A stretch of 64,000 bases of DNA from Hyalella azteca (lineage: Eukaryota > Arthropoda > Malacostraca > Amphipoda > Hyalellidae): contig NW_025940693.1 of NCBI RefSeq assembly GCF_000764305.2, positions 1 through 64,000 on the forward strand. Direction: 5' to 3'. The position numbers were made by a program, and so were the translations under genes. Numbering within the stretch: position 1 is the stretch's first letter; every line of letters begins with the position of its first letter. Of this stretch, positions 13,118 to 26,851 are shown in pieces. The notes under the pieces were generated by a model that was given only the letters and a program-made list of their open reading frames with translations, searched no databases and was not told the DNA's origin.

Positions 13118-13462
13118 CTTCGATGTGGTAGTTGGTGTCTACGGCGTGATAAAAGTCGTTGTTGGTAAGACATTAGGATGAAAACGACGTATAAATAGAT
13201 AGTTCACTCTGTAAAATGCTTGCAGACACGATCTTCGGTGTGGTAGTTGGTGTCTATGGCGTGAAAAACGTCGTTGTTGGTAAAACATTAGGATGAAAAC
13301 CACGTAGAAATAGATAGTTCCCTCTGTAAAATGCTTGCAGACGCGATCTTCGATGTGGTAGTTGGTGTCTACGGCGTGATAAAATTAGTTGTTGGTTAAG
13401 CATTAGGATGAAAACGACGTATAAATAGATAGTTCCTTCTGTAAAATGCTTGCAGACATGGC
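13118..13462. repeat. 115-bp tandem repeat, three copies plus decayed fourth
   Basis: Three close copies begin at 13118, 13233 and 13348 with cttcgatgtggtagttgg or a one-base variant, and contain gtcgttgttggtaa and acgtataaatagatagtt or near variants. A clearly related but eroded copy follows to about 13580 (it keeps tgtttttggtaaaa and ctctgtaaaa-tatg). The array therefore has a fresh end and an old end. Confidence 0.93.
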
Positions 13463-13580
13463 AAGAAAAATTTGGACTGCTATTCTCAATGTCATAGTAT
13501 TCGTTTTATGGTGTTTTTGGTAAAAATATGTATGTTGAATGCCGTATAAAAAAGTTAGTGATCTCTGTAAAAGTATGTAG

Positions 13581-14463
13581 TTATTTTTTCAAGAAAAATA
13601 ATTGGGTTCTAATCCTCAACGTCAAATTTCTTCTTCCATTATATTGTAAACTTCTTTGTTACCTGACAAAGAGGCTGAATGAAGCCTCAAAATTGTATAC
13701 CTTAAAACTCTTGAGGATATTGTCAATAAAGCTAAAATATGATTGCGTTTACAGTGACTGTTTATTCGTACACCTTGAAAAGCTGTGTTGTTGACACTAG
13801 ACTGTTGACATACGGACGATCAGTGTTGTTGACATGGCAATGTTGGCATGTGGTCAATTCAAACCTAGCCCATGTTGTTGAACGTTACTGCTTGTAAGTT
13901 TGATAACAGTAATATAGGAAATGATTATTTAGTTTTGTGTAATGCGTTCGCTTTTTATGCTTGCTGCTGGTGATAAATTCTAATGAGGGCTGAATGGGTA
14001 TGTTAACAGCATTATTCTTCTTTCTGAAACATCGAGTTGAACGCACTTGGCTAGCGAATAATGCTGCCCCTAGCCACCATAAAATATGCACATTTTGTCG
14101 ATGCAGATTGTAGTTGCAAAAAGATTTGTCTTAATAATGACCATATAGTTATAAATTTCATCTGCCTCTTTGTAATTTATAATGTGGCATTCGCAAACAG
14201 GTTTTAATTTTTTGGCTAGCAATGTGAAATCATACGCCTGAACCAGACTTGCCCCAAATAAATCAATGTGTTGATTAAAACTGCAGAAAAGATCTTAAAT
14301 AATTTTTTCCGGACGGCATCAGTCTCGAAGTTTTGATTTTGATCAAATTTTTATTGGGGTTTTATTGCATCGCAATCCTAGTAATTTTATTAAATAGGAA
14401 AATATTTTTGGTGGTCAGGGTGGCCGAATGTTAAGATATTCTTTATGAAGAATTTCTTTTTCA
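13581..14463. other. Unique DNA, nothing recognised
   Basis: A frame of 88 codons (13528-13794) begins in the decayed repeat and has no recognisable content. Nothing else seen. Confidence 0.55.
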
Positions 14464-14735
14464 AATCTTGATTTCATACCGCACATAAATGAACAAGATA
14501 CAAAATACAATCAAAGATTTGAATTTTCATTTCCTATCTATATTAGAAAAACAATGCATTGATAATTAATAGGAGTAATATTATAGAAAGAGGATTGAAA
14601 ATCTTGATATGTATCATCCCATACATAAATGAACGAGCTATAAAACTCTCAAAACTTGAATTTACATTTTCAAACTATATTAGCAATACAATGCATAGAT
14701 AACAGGAGTAATATCTTAGAAATTAAATGGAGAAT
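14464..14735. repeat. 136-bp diverged tandem duplication
   Basis: Two copies begin aatcttgat at 14464 and 14600. They share acataaatgaac, ttgaattt, ctatattag and aggagtaatat, with many substitutions and small gaps between them. Confidence 0.8.
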
Positions 14736-16168
14736 ATTCATATAGTTTGATCATATTTGAATATGCGTAGTGTTCCCGTTTTTAATTAAAGTTATCTAAT
14801 GATATACGAGAAAAGGTCGCTCATTTTGAACTTCTGAGATTTTGATTCAAGCTATGTCGTAGTGTCGTACATTCATAATAATATAGGCCACAGGTAATCA
14901 TCCTTTTTATGGCTGAGAATGTGATAACGTGGCATTTATTCAAAGAAATTAATTAGTGCGCCGAGCAATCTAAAACATATATACGTGATTCTGATGAAAA
15001 TAAATTATTCTTCAGGTTTGAATTGGGTGCTTCTATGGATGTTATGTTTGTAGGCCGGATTAGATATTCAGGAGCTCAAGTTGTACAAAGGGCTAATGTT
15101 ACATGAATATTATGGAGCTATTTGATATGTTAGATTGACAGACGAAAGACAACCTTTAGCGTCCTCCAGATCTATTGTTATAAATTAGTGTCATTAATTT
15201 TTTTCGGATTAGATAATTACATCGAATTATCCTGATGTCCAATGTTAAAGGACACCTCCATCAAAACCCGCGCTTAACCTCGTTTTAACTTTTACTATTT
15301 TCGTTCACAACACAAGAACCTCGTATATAAGTAAGTACTCTACTGTAAATGCGCAGAAAGTGCAATTCTATCCCTTCATTTTTGCCGTATCGCAACTAAT
15401 ATCATTTTGAACAATATGTTTATAATTGAATAATTGCATCAATTTCTAAAACTTGAAACAATGTGTGACAATTTGAGTTCAAATGCTAAACTGAAGAAGC
15501 AAATGAACGAAGAAGTCAATTCTTTTCCTTAAACGGATCATCGTAGACTTCGTTATTCGGCCGTACACTCAACACCCAAAATGCTTCTAATGAACTAAAT
15601 ATGAAGAGATTCGCACTTTTTTCATAGGAACTAAATCTTTAGTATCTTGGTCAGTGGATGTAAAGTAAGAGGTTACCAAGTAATATGTGTGACCGTTCTC
15701 AGATAACTACTTGTTACTATTCAATTAGAAGCAGTAAAATGTAAATATTACTACCTTTAATATTATTGAATATTACTCATTTTAATATATATGCTTCCGT
15801 TGTCAAAACGACGAGAAATTAATTATATGGCAGCAAATAATTTTCACATAAGAAAATTTAATCAATTTAAACTGATTGTAACATAAAACTTTCAAATTAT
15901 TTTACACATGCAAATACAAGGGTCAGTAGGGACATTGGTTTCTTTTGTTAGAGAATTTAACGTTGACATAAAATTATTCCACCTGCAAATTTTAGCTCAT
16001 AAATAAAGACTGAAAATCCTTCATTCGAATTTAAAATCAAAGAAAACGCCAAGCAAATTCACCATATCGATATTAAAAAAGTGTCGGAGTCCAGCTCCAT
16101 CATCAGTTCGAAAATCTAAAAATGTATACAATAATTTCAGAAGTTAAAATTCTATATCAGACATAAAA
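14736..16168. other. Unique AT-rich DNA, nothing recognised
   Basis: No repeat or reading frame that I can support. Confidence 0.55.
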
Positions 16169-16659
16169 CCTAAATAATATACGCTTAAAAATTACTTTTA
16201 AAAGACAACACTTCTAAAGAATTCAGTGTCTCCAATTTTACAGATGTTCAATGAATTTTTCATTTTATTTTCGAATATTAAAAAATTCACTTTTCATTTT
16301 TTTAATAAATAATTTTTTTTCAAAATTATTTATTCTGTCAATTGATTCCTGCATTACCTCCGACTTCACAGAGGTGTGCAAAATTTCAGATCAATGGGAC
16401 AGGTAAAAGTGTGTCAAATATCATTTATAAGATTTGTAGCTGACAAAATTATTTTTTCAATTTTTTAATATTGACTTTTTTTACATTATTTATTGGTCAT
16501 TTGATTCATGCATTGTCTCCAACTTTACGCAAGTGTGCAAAATTTCGGATTGGTTGTATGGGTAGAAGTGTGTTAAATTTTAATTATAAGATTTGTAGCA
16601 GACAGACAGACAGACAGACAAACAACAAGAAGTGAAGTTAAAGAGAAGTGTTGTAAAAA
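16169..16659 (+). mobile_element. GACA-tailed interspersed repeat, copy B2
   Basis: Second copy of the element at 6738-7254, in the same orientation. It has the same internal two-segment layout and the same tail: a gacagacagacagac run, aagaagtgaagttaaagag and aagtgttgtaaaaag. The motif acaacacttct near the start is the exact inverse of agaagtgttgt at the end, so this copy keeps an 11-bp inverted repeat better than copy B1. Confidence 0.82.
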
Positions 16660-19600
16660 GACCTAACATTTAAATGAATAAAACAGCACTCGCAGAGTAC
16701 TGAGTCACTGAGTGCTTGGCGTTTTCTTTGCTTTTAAATTCCTTGTGAACTTGCGATATAAGCAGACTGATAGAGCAGGCCGGCCCCAGAGCTCATGGTA
16801 CGATACTATTTTTCAGGTTTCAGGAACTCGCTGACGCCGCATTGATCAAAGTCCTGAAAATCAGCGATGCCTGCGATAGAAATTCTCGTAGGAAGAATGA
16901 CCAAAATCATTCAATGCTTGAGGACTCTTAGCTTTGAAATATAAGAGGTTGGAAAATATGAACTCTTAAATAACTTAATCTGAATTTGGAGTGAAATAAA
17001 CTTCGAGGACAAAAATGCAATATACTTAATAAATCTGCAGAAATAGTTATGGTCGGCGTGAATCTTATTGACCCGAATTTATTCGATGGAATATAGAGAA
17101 GTTGAACTGTAAATTTGTTATCACAATTTTGAAAACGCGATTCCTGCCAATCGTTGGTCCTTAGGGCCCAAATGTTAAAGCTTCATCGCCCCTGATTCTT
17201 CTCGAGTTTACTCATTCTGTACAAAAAATCTAAAATTAATCATTTTGTAATGTTAAACTTTCATTTCAATTTCACTGAAAAATTGAGAAAATCGCCTTTA
17301 GTCATTATAAATTGATAAATAAATTTGCGAGTGAAGGACTGAAGTTCTTCTACTGTTGTAGTTGCTAGCATTTTCGTTGACCAACCACCTTATGACACAA
17401 GCGAAATTTCTTGTGTTTTTTCTCTAATTTTATTTTAAGTAAACTTTTTGGTTGTTGCTTTTTAAGGAATACGCTTATGAGTTATGTGAAATTTATTAAC
17501 AAAATTAAAACCCAAACCACGAAATTCCTATCAAATGGCATTCTAATCTCATTACTTACAATCCGTACTTACAAACAACGAATAAAAAACACTTTTATCG
17601 CTATTTTTGTCTCACGCATTGAGCAATATCAGGTGCATCTGGGGATCTAATTGCGAATTTTCATGAAACAGATCAGACCAAAAAATCTTCAGACATTGTA
17701 ATATATAATTAAGAAACTTGCTCTTGCCTAGTAGCCCTCAAGAAATCTCTTGATACGTGCATGTTCTTAATTGAATTGCTGCTTTTCTTGACGCATTTTT
17801 TCCCGATAACTTGAGCACTGTAAACGCTCTTTTTTGAGCACGCTCTAAAAACGCTCTTTTTTAATCGCTCTCTAAAGCATTTTTTTTAGAAGCCACACAT
17901 TTAGGGCGAGCTGAAAACGTGGATTAAAGCTAGAAGAGGCAGACGTCTGGGTAAGCCGTACGGCCAAATGGAAAGTAGTGATCAACAAATTCATATTAAT
18001 TGCATTGTCTCAAGCATCGTTTTTCATTTGCCTGCTCGTGATGCTATTTGCCCAGAATTTATTGTGATTACATGACGTGACTTATCTTGTTCGAGTGAAC
18101 ATGAATTCACGTAAAAACCTCTTTCTTATTCACTTATACAGTTGACATTCTAACGAAGTTTAATATTTCTTTGTTCTCCATTTATCTCCATTGTTAAATG
18201 AATACTACCCAGCAACCAACTAAAATTTTGAAAGTAAAAAGAATGGCGGAATCCTGTATTAACGGAAATCCTGTTGGGTAGTTAACCGTTTTTAGCCTTG
18301 CCAGGCTCCATGTAAACTTCATGGTTTCACCAGCTCTCCCTCGACAACATTGTTATCTCTGTCATATTTTCCCTCACCTTTGTCATCTCCCCTCTTCCTA
18401 TTGTCTGCTTTGATCCTGTTATACTTATTCTGATACGTGATATTTTCGAATAACGCTTTTTGTGATCCACGTGGATTCGTATTTAAATTTAAGCCAATGA
18501 TGTCTTTAATAAATTAAACTAATCAAAGGGTTTGGGCTACAATTCAAAGAATTCATCTGTAAACAAATTAAACTTGTTCCGATGTAATAAAAGTTAATTT
18601 CAGGAGGTTTATCGAGACAGAGTACGATCGTTGGTTTCGCTTAAATTGACATTCACATGAAAGTTGATGAAGGCAGTTTTAAAAATTTTATCGTGGTGCA
18701 CAATGCACTCAAACCTGCACCTACGGCATTGCAATATACTGTATAAACTTAACTATACAAGAAATATTCAAAAAGAAACATGGACATCAGAGTTTAAACA
18801 ATGAGATGCCTACTTGCTTGTAGAAATTTTGCACAAAGAAAAATCGGCTTGACTTATATTTTTGTGACAAAAATTGACATTTTCAATCAGCATTGAATTT
18901 CAGAGGCAGTGCAAAAAGCGGAACTTGTTCATCTCAGGATCCTTTAAATTGCAGAATTTGTGCACAATTTCCATTATCTAGGTCTTGAATATTATGATAC
19001 TATCTTACAATAATCACAATTGACTTTATTTTCTAGCTCATATTCGAAGAGTGGATCCGTAATATCGCACGGGTATCAAGGCTATATTTATTAAGTGCAA
19101 CTTCAACCACAATTCCTGTTAAATTCCATACTAAAATTTCGTTCGCATAAATTCATTCCGAATGTTTGGAAAAAATATAAATCCATCAAACAACTAAGCA
19201 GTTTTTATTTTTCAATATAAGTAAAAATTTTCTTTTCTATTGTATCAGAATGTGCTTAGAACATAATTACAAGTTTAAGTCGAAATCAGAAATGTCGAAA
19301 ATAGTTTAAAACATTTCGTGTCATCGCACCACGCTGATCAATTATTTAGTTACCACAAACTGCATTATTATAATGCATTAGGCAATATAATGCAAACTGC
19401 ATTATTATATGTATTCATGAATAAATTTCATGTTAGTGTAACAAGATGTTATATTAGTGTAACAAAATGTTAGATAGCCGGGCTTCACGCCCTATACTCA
19501 GTCATGCGTGCCAGAAGAAAAATCGCACGCAATTCCATTGTTTTATTGACGTTCACTGCCTCGTAAGCATGTCTATTTAATCGGTAGAATTGCCTACAAT

Positions 19601-19857
19601 AAAATATTATAGTCAAAAATGTCTGCATGCTACGTTTCATGATATTTTAATGCCAGTATCTCTTAGTCTCGTCAATGCACATTTTTAACGAAGCTTCAAT
19701 GTCTCCAAGGAGAATTTTAACAATGAAATTCAATAATTAATAATCACATTTCAGCAACACCAATTGGTGTTCCTGTTCATTCACGCTCGAAATTTTCCGC
19801 AATTTCAGTTTTGAACGTCCTCCAGCATTGCGTGGTGATGGAATGGTTTTATTAGGG
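16660..19857. other. 3.2 kb of unique AT-rich DNA
   Basis: Only a short local repetition of acgctctttttt near 17823-17870 stands out. No gene or RNA seen. Confidence 0.55.
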
Positions 19858-19893
19858 TTTTATTTATGGTTTTATTTATGGTTTTATTTATGG
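19858..19893. repeat. 12-bp repeat, three perfect copies
   Basis: Three perfect tandem copies of ttttatttatgg. They lie inside a 72-codon plus-strand frame (19828-20046), where they give the repeated residues FYLW. The frame is not recognisable. Confidence 0.95.
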
Positions 19894-22333
19894 ACAAAAC
19901 AGTGTGAAGGAAACACTGACTCTTATTTGCGGCAGGAATTCAGCATTTTGCGGACGCTCGTTTCCCGTAAAGGCTCTCAGGGAGCTCCGCTTTTAAAGCT
20001 GAAAGGATTTTTTGGGATAATTGGCATTGGTGAGGGTCCAATTTAACTGCGGAAGCTTTGGTTAGTGTCAACTAAATTCCCGCCATGAATGTTTAATGTT
20101 TTTTTAATAATTTTTCATCCCAATTTGGTAACATGGTAAATTGTATGTCAAAAACGCAGTCAATGTTACTATACAAATTATTACTCAACAAAATATTGAA
20201 CAAAAGACTAAATGAGCTCCTTAAAAATATTATATATTACATACCCATAAATTGATGTAAGGAAAGCGTCGCATTGTCGACTTTCAGGTTAGTTAGAAAG
20301 CGTAATCGTTGGGTTTCCCAAAATTATACATTTCTGGCGTGCGATTTTGAATAGTGAAAAAATCATTAAGATTATTTTGAAGGTTTTAAGCCCTGTAGTG
20401 ATGCGTTGCATCTATGCGGTTATTTGATGGGAACGAATTGCAACAGTGGTAAGAATAATGCTGTCTCAACAGTTATAAATAATAACAGTGAAATAAAAAC
20501 GTTGTCTCAATAATTATAATTAAAAATCCTGTATTTGCTTGGTGTACTCATCATTATTTCATATGCATTTCTTTGTCCATTTCTTCATTTCGGGGAAACC
20601 TTGTTAGCAAGTTTGAGTTTAATGGTATAATATAGGCAAAATAATGCGCTTAATGGTCTCCTGGAACAATATGCTTAAATTTTGTGCTGAAGTGGTACGC
20701 TCGATTGATATGATCGAACGGTACGATAATATGATATACATAATGCTATTGTTAAATAATGTAGAGCGAAACACATAACTGTTTTTGGCATTGCCATTGT
20801 ATTTACGAGCGATTAACCAAACTTTTTCGATTTGGAAGCACAAGGAAGCAGGCATGAACTTATTTCCTTAAGTTTCTATGACTCATGAATTTTGTTTTCC
20901 GTCAAGATGAAATCAGGAAAATATTTTAGAATTCAGTTTTTTTAAGGAAATGAATTTTATTTGGAGAATTTTAACCAAATCATAATTTCGCTTAGCAAAT
21001 TTGTTTTTCTTGAATAAAAAAACAGATTACAATTCCTTAATCATGAGAACGGTTTCTTAAATTTGAAGCCAGATTAAACCGAATGACTATAGTCGCCAAT
21101 TAGCCGCTTGTAATCAACACTTGTACATATATCACGTACCTGTCAACTATAGGTTTTTGAATGTATAAAAAGTTGCAAGATAATATATCACAATATAATA
21201 AACCATGACCTTTTATCGTATGAATCAAGAACTGCCTTTGCCCCAAACGCAATTGAACATCAGCCGGGAAAATTTGATGGTTCATGTAATTATCAAACGA
21301 TTTTCCGTACCATGCATATAATAATAATAAATGAATAGCAGCGATCATTTATTTATATACCAGCAATACATAATTAGCGGCTTTTTATTCTTCTGTAATG
21401 CTCAATATTGTTAAGGTTGAAAGGAAAATTCTTAATTTTTTTCGTCGTAAAACAAAAATCTGCCTCTGGGATTTACTTACTGCAACCTCCATAACTTTAC
21501 GATCCAGGTTTTCAGTATGAAAGCAAGTAAAAAAAATCCGTTTGTGCGGTTATTACTCATTTGAAAATTGGTAACTTTTTTCTTTGCATGACAGAGTTGA
21601 TTAAATAATGTAATGATTGTTTCCAGTGAAAACTGTCAAGATTTCTTGTCATTTCTTATTAATTTACTCAAATTGTTTTAATTATTAAAATCAGAGCACA
21701 GACGCAGATATGAAAATACCTTTGGCATTTATATGTTATATAAATATCGGATCAAATTCGAAATTCCACATAAAAAAATGTATTCAAAGATTTACTGAAC
21801 GAATGACCTACACCAAGTCTACGTTATTTAATACTAAAATTTTATTTACTTGAACATGCAATTCAATTGACGTTTGAAGTTAAAGCAAAACTGTCGCTTT
21901 CGCTCCATTAAAGATCGAAGAAAATCCCTAAAGGTTTCTCAAGGCATGTCGTTTGCTAATGGAATTCCTGACCAATTTTCAGTTCCGATCGAACAACACG
22001 GGAAAATTCTAATAAACCGATACATTATACTTCAGTTGCATTGAAATCCCAGCCAGGTGTATTTTCCTTATGACTTCACTGGCAATAGTTTAAGAGTCGT
22101 GTTAAATTTGTTCAAAAATTAGCGAGCATTATGCTCGTTATAAATTGAACTCTACTATGTAATCAGAATTCTAGTAAGAATTTTAGAGTAAAATTAATGA
22201 GTATATATATATACTATAACTAGTGAAAACAAACTACGCATCAAAGGTATTAAATTGTACCTGTTGTTAAGACAAGGCCAACGTAAACTCAAACTTTTCT
22301 TTCTTGAGAAATTTTTAAATGACTACAAGTTTT
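19894..22333. other. Unique AT-rich DNA, nothing recognised
   Basis: Frames of 78 and 82 codons on the minus strand (20619-20855, 21100-21348) show no domain. A short tatata run lies near 22202. Confidence 0.55.
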
Positions 22334-22390
22334 GAATTGAAAATTTTTTAAATTCAATTCGAATTCGAATTGAAAATTTTTTAAATTCGT
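22334..22390. repeat. Short direct repeat around a palindromic centre
   Basis: A 22-bp segment, gaattg plus aaaatttttt plus aaattc, occurs twice (22334-22355 and 22368-22389). The join between them is the palindrome aattcgaattcgaatt. It could form a hairpin. Confidence 0.8.
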
Positions 22391-25080
22391 CACAACAAAA
22401 GAATTTGTTGTAACGAATTGAATTGTGGCAATAAAATTTTCATGGCACATATCTTCGAATACGAAAGCTTTACTGCAGAAAATGACATTTAATCGATATA
22501 AAATAAGTATTTCTTTATTTGTTGTTATCGTTTCAAATATATTTGCTAAATTTTAATTCAGAAAAAAAGAAAAGTCAAATTGAAACGTTGCCCGACCATA
22601 TTTTTTCTTCACAAGGAAATTGCCTCAACCATGAATAATTTTAATTAATTACCTCATAGAACTTTTTATCACTCCATAACAAGGAGAATATCGCTAAAGT
22701 CAGTACTAGGGCCCGATGTTTCCAACTATTAAGAAATTTTCTCACACTATTTCACGGAACCGCGGCAATTTTTATGATTTTCAAAATATGGAAGAGAGTC
22801 AGAACTTTTCATTTCACTTATGTTCGGTTTCGGAAGAAGCAGACGATAATCATATATGTACTTCTGAAGCCAGTTCAAATAATAACACATAGATTTTCTA
22901 TAATACAGATACTTGAGTGATTTGAGCTACACTCAATTCGTTCTATGTGTGCGATTGGTGTTTTGAATTTGATTTCTATCAAATCAAATTTTTATTAAAA
23001 TTATTTTTTAATTAAACAGTTTTTAAATTATATTCTGATCGTTTTAATTACACTCTGACGTCTTACATAAAAAGAGTAATTAAGAAGTTTGATATCTTAC
23101 GTACCATACATTATCAACTATCCCCCCCATTGAGATTTTTAACACTTTATTGATAACGAAGGCACAGGTGGATACTGATGACGAGAAATAAATGAAGATG
23201 TCAGATCAAAATGAACCCAAAGTTAACTCAAAATAAACCCAGCGGATGGCACACACTGAATCTATCGTTTGTGGTAGTGAACTAAAATGATTCCGTGAAC
23301 AAAATGATAAACTTGACAAGATGCGACAATAGTACTTAACTGTAGTTATACCTAACAAAATTACTTTTCACAAATATCACAATTCAAATTTAGATGTCAC
23401 AATATAACTATTCACAAAAAAAAGAAATTCTCATCAAAATCCAGTATTCTGCGGAGTTTTCGTCACAATTATTCCGTGCATGATTCTTGTAATCAAGTCG
23501 CTGATAATCCGATCTCCCGTTGAAGCATCCAACTGAACATTATCCATATTTATAGGACTATAATATTCGGTTATAATATAATGATACTAAGATGAACGAA
23601 TAATTCAGTTTAAATCTAAAAATCGGATGCAAACACATTACGGAGAACTTCAAACGATCTCGGCCTTCCGTTCGCGACAGGGCAATTCAATTTAATGGAG
23701 CCGCTCTCAGGCCGCATTTTCCGTGGTCGAGAGGCGGCGCCTGAGGCAGACCTGGCAGGCTCAAGACGTTTACATGTTCTTTGATCAATTACACATTGAA
23801 TGACCTGAAGTTTGAGGTCAAGCCCACGACTGAACCAAAGTACACAGAATATTCGCTGGCCAAGAAACTTATAGGACGTTGACAGTGTTTTCCCTGAGTG
23901 GTTTGATGATGGAAAGTTAGGCTTCTCCCTTTGTAGGAATTTTGTCAGATTGTATGAAAAAAGTTTTTGATATAGAAGCTTTACTTTCTCTTTATCTGCG
24001 CTCGAATGTAAATTTACCATATATTTGGACCAGTTTAATCTCCTGATGGAATATAATATTGCAAATGAAATTTTAATAAATTTCGTTCCATGGCTAGGTG
24101 ATAATATTTTACATTAGTGGCAGTTCATGACAGTTGCATGACAGTTCATTATGGGTAAGCAAATGACTAAGATGTTAATTTCGTTTCAACTAATGCCACC
24201 ACAATTCCCAACAGAGTTTGAAATATCTGCAACATAATACCGGTACTGAGATAATATAACTTAAAACGCGTGTCATATGGACGAAGGAATGGAGTAAATA
24301 ATTGAAACTCATGAAAATGAAATATTGAAATGGCTCAATAAAATTTACCGTAATTCTACAGCATCCCAGTGGTTCTGCACCTCATCATGAGGGTTTTACA
24401 AGCCATTTACTGCAAGAGTCAAGTTTATAAAGTGTTAATACGTCTAGGTTTGTTCTTTTCAGGCATGACAATGACATGATGGTTAATTTAGATGATGGCA
24501 TCCAGTAACCGATCACGAAACTTCATATAGACGATAGAACAGCACTGATGAGACTAATGTCACTTGGTCTCTTAAAAAGTACAAAAGCAATTACCCGTCA
24601 AAATTATGCAACTTGTATGATGTGTCGTGAATCGACTAAGAATTTGAAAGTTAATTCATCCAAATGAAATTAATAATCGGTAAATTTTATGTTACTTTTT
24701 CAGGTTTTAGTTACTCCGGTTTTAATCTCATTCGTTTACATTTGGATTATCTAAGTCTATTGCACTAGTACTTTCCTTGTTTTTAACCGATGATGGGGCA
24801 TGTCTCTGAAAAGTTTTCAACCCAGGTTTCGTTAATTTACTTATCAATTTCTTTTTTTTTCAATTATTGGTAGTTGACAAAAAATGTTACTGCCGGCCGC
24901 GGCTGATTTCCAATAAGGATATTTCCCTTCTGAAGAGAGCAGCTGAGCCTGTCATGGCTTCCATAATAGCATCTTTGGCTACTGCAATTGCCTTCCGAGC
25001 CTCTTAATGTCCAATGACTCGACAAACTGCCTTGCCTATGGCGTTCTTTTAAGGGCATCTTTTAAGGGCGCACACCCGGT
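22391..25080. other. Unique DNA with a GC-richer patch and a 134-codon frame
   Basis: Mostly AT-rich. At 23640-23800 GC content rises sharply, and a minus-strand frame of 134 codons (23616-24020) crosses it. It is the longest non-repeat, non-duplicated frame in the window. Its basic C-terminal part is rich in R, S and P. I recognise no domain, see no splice-linked partner exons and cannot assign it. A second GC-richer patch at 24890-25080 has no frame worth naming. Confidence 0.5.
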
Positions 25081-25178
25081 CTAGTGTGCCTTATTATGGC
25101 ATCGTTCAAAGAAATATATGGCGGGTAACTAGTGTGCCTTATTATGGCATCGTTCAAAGAAATATATGGCGGGTAACT
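25081..25178. repeat. 48-bp exact tandem duplication
   Basis: Two identical 48-bp copies start ctagtgtgccttattatgg at 25081 and 25129. The lack of differences points to a recent event. Because 48 is a multiple of three, the duplication extends a 94-codon frame without breaking it. That frame is otherwise unremarkable. Confidence 0.95.
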
Positions 25179-26058
25179 AGAAGTAATGAACAGAAAAGGC
25201 GGCTGGCAGCTGCAAAACGTCCATGTGCGAGGATCCTGTTACTTAGGCTGATTAGAGGTAATTATTTGACCTGTAGTCGAATGCACCTCCATCATGTCAG
25301 TTTGGGGGGGTTGAAAAAAGAAAATTATAATTATGAAAATAATAGGAAAATGCTAAATTCTTGTTTATGATGATACAAATCTAATGATTTCTTAAATGCC
25401 ACAAATCAATCTGTTGAATATTATTTTCATCATGTTGGTCTCAAGATTGTCTTAAATAATTGATATTTGATTACGGTTGCATATTCCCTCAGCTTATTAA
25501 TTTCCTACCAAATTAGGCAACATGAAATACATCTAAGAATAACGAACACGATGTTCTTGGTTGATCTTATTGAATTCGAAAAGAGTAAATTTCGAATTGT
25601 TTTTGAAGCAATTGAACCCACTTGAAAATTCGGATACTCTGAGAGCATATGTCTTCAGAAAGATTGTTCTGAAATTTCACCGGGATTGAGTACGTAACGC
25701 CTCAAAGCGTCAACGAATGCATAAAAATTTAAACTGAAATAATTTTTTTCAGTTAATGAATCCGTGTTAATTGGAATCCTCTAACTTTCAATTATTGAAT
25801 AAAAATAAACTGCACCTAACAAATACTATGATGTTTGCATTTTCAATCGCGGCAAAATAACTTTTTGGCTGGAATTTAGTGGCTAAACTTTTACTGGTAA
25901 TTCGAGAATATTCATTTCCCACAATCAGAGAATAACTTTATTTATTCGTTGCATATAAGCGCTTATAGCGCTAATATGCAAATTCTTGCCTCAAATGTTC
26001 GTTGGTCACGTCTTTAACTAAAATTTTCCCAGGGTTCCGATGATCACGTGTGTCAAGC
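25179..26058. other. Unique AT-rich DNA, nothing recognised
   Basis: No feature seen apart from the approach to the duplicated unit that starts at 26059. Confidence 0.55.
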
Positions 26059-26217
26059 AGCTGACACACGGCCAACCGTCGGCCGGCGATAAAACGTCCA
26101 ATATGCTTTGTAGCTGACACACGGCCAACCGTCGGCCGGCGATAAAACGTCCAATATGATTTGTAGCTGACACACGGCCAACCGTCGGCCGGCGATAAAA
26201 CGTCCAATATGATTTGT
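26059..26217. repeat. 53-bp GC-rich minisatellite, three copies (block a)
   Basis: Three near-identical 53-bp units start agctgacacacggccaac at 26059, 26112 and 26165, with the core gtcggccggcg. Copy II holds a single unit at 42282-42334, so the unit number differs between copies. The array stands out from its AT-rich surroundings by GC content. Confidence 0.96.
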
Positions 26218-26851
26218 AATTAGTCGACGTTGACACGATCACCGCTCAGCGGAGGAGGTCTAATTGCTTTAAGCCTCATTTTCGCCACTGATGAGCCCCA
26301 TGAAAAATAATGATCGGAATTAATTACGCGGGGCAAACACTGCAATCAAAAACAAAGCAAATAGGTCAGCTAAAACGTTCTAGTTTTCTGTTCTCATATA
26401 TTAGTGACTGGAATTAATTTGTGCTGAGTCATAATACTATTTACAGACGATTTTTTTGGCTGCAAATACTAATAATAGAATTAACAACGACTGATATTTA
26501 TAATGACGAAAATAACATTTGATATTGTGAATTTTAATGAACACTTATCATAATGAAGATACATAAAAACGTATTCGTTGCAGTTCACTTCCTCTAATAT
26601 AGGATATGTCTGATCAACGGATACCAAATACAAATTTATTTATTAGCTTGACATTAAACTACGTCTCGCAAATACGTACATCGAGAAATATACATTTATT
26701 CATAAACTAAAATTCATATATGAATGTCCCGCGTCATTTTAAATTGCTCTAAAATAACCTGCGTCATTATATATATCATCGTCATGGCTGAGTTTACAGA
26801 TTCCAAATTGAATTAGTTTCCAACGTATTTTATTGGCTCTTGATATATTGT

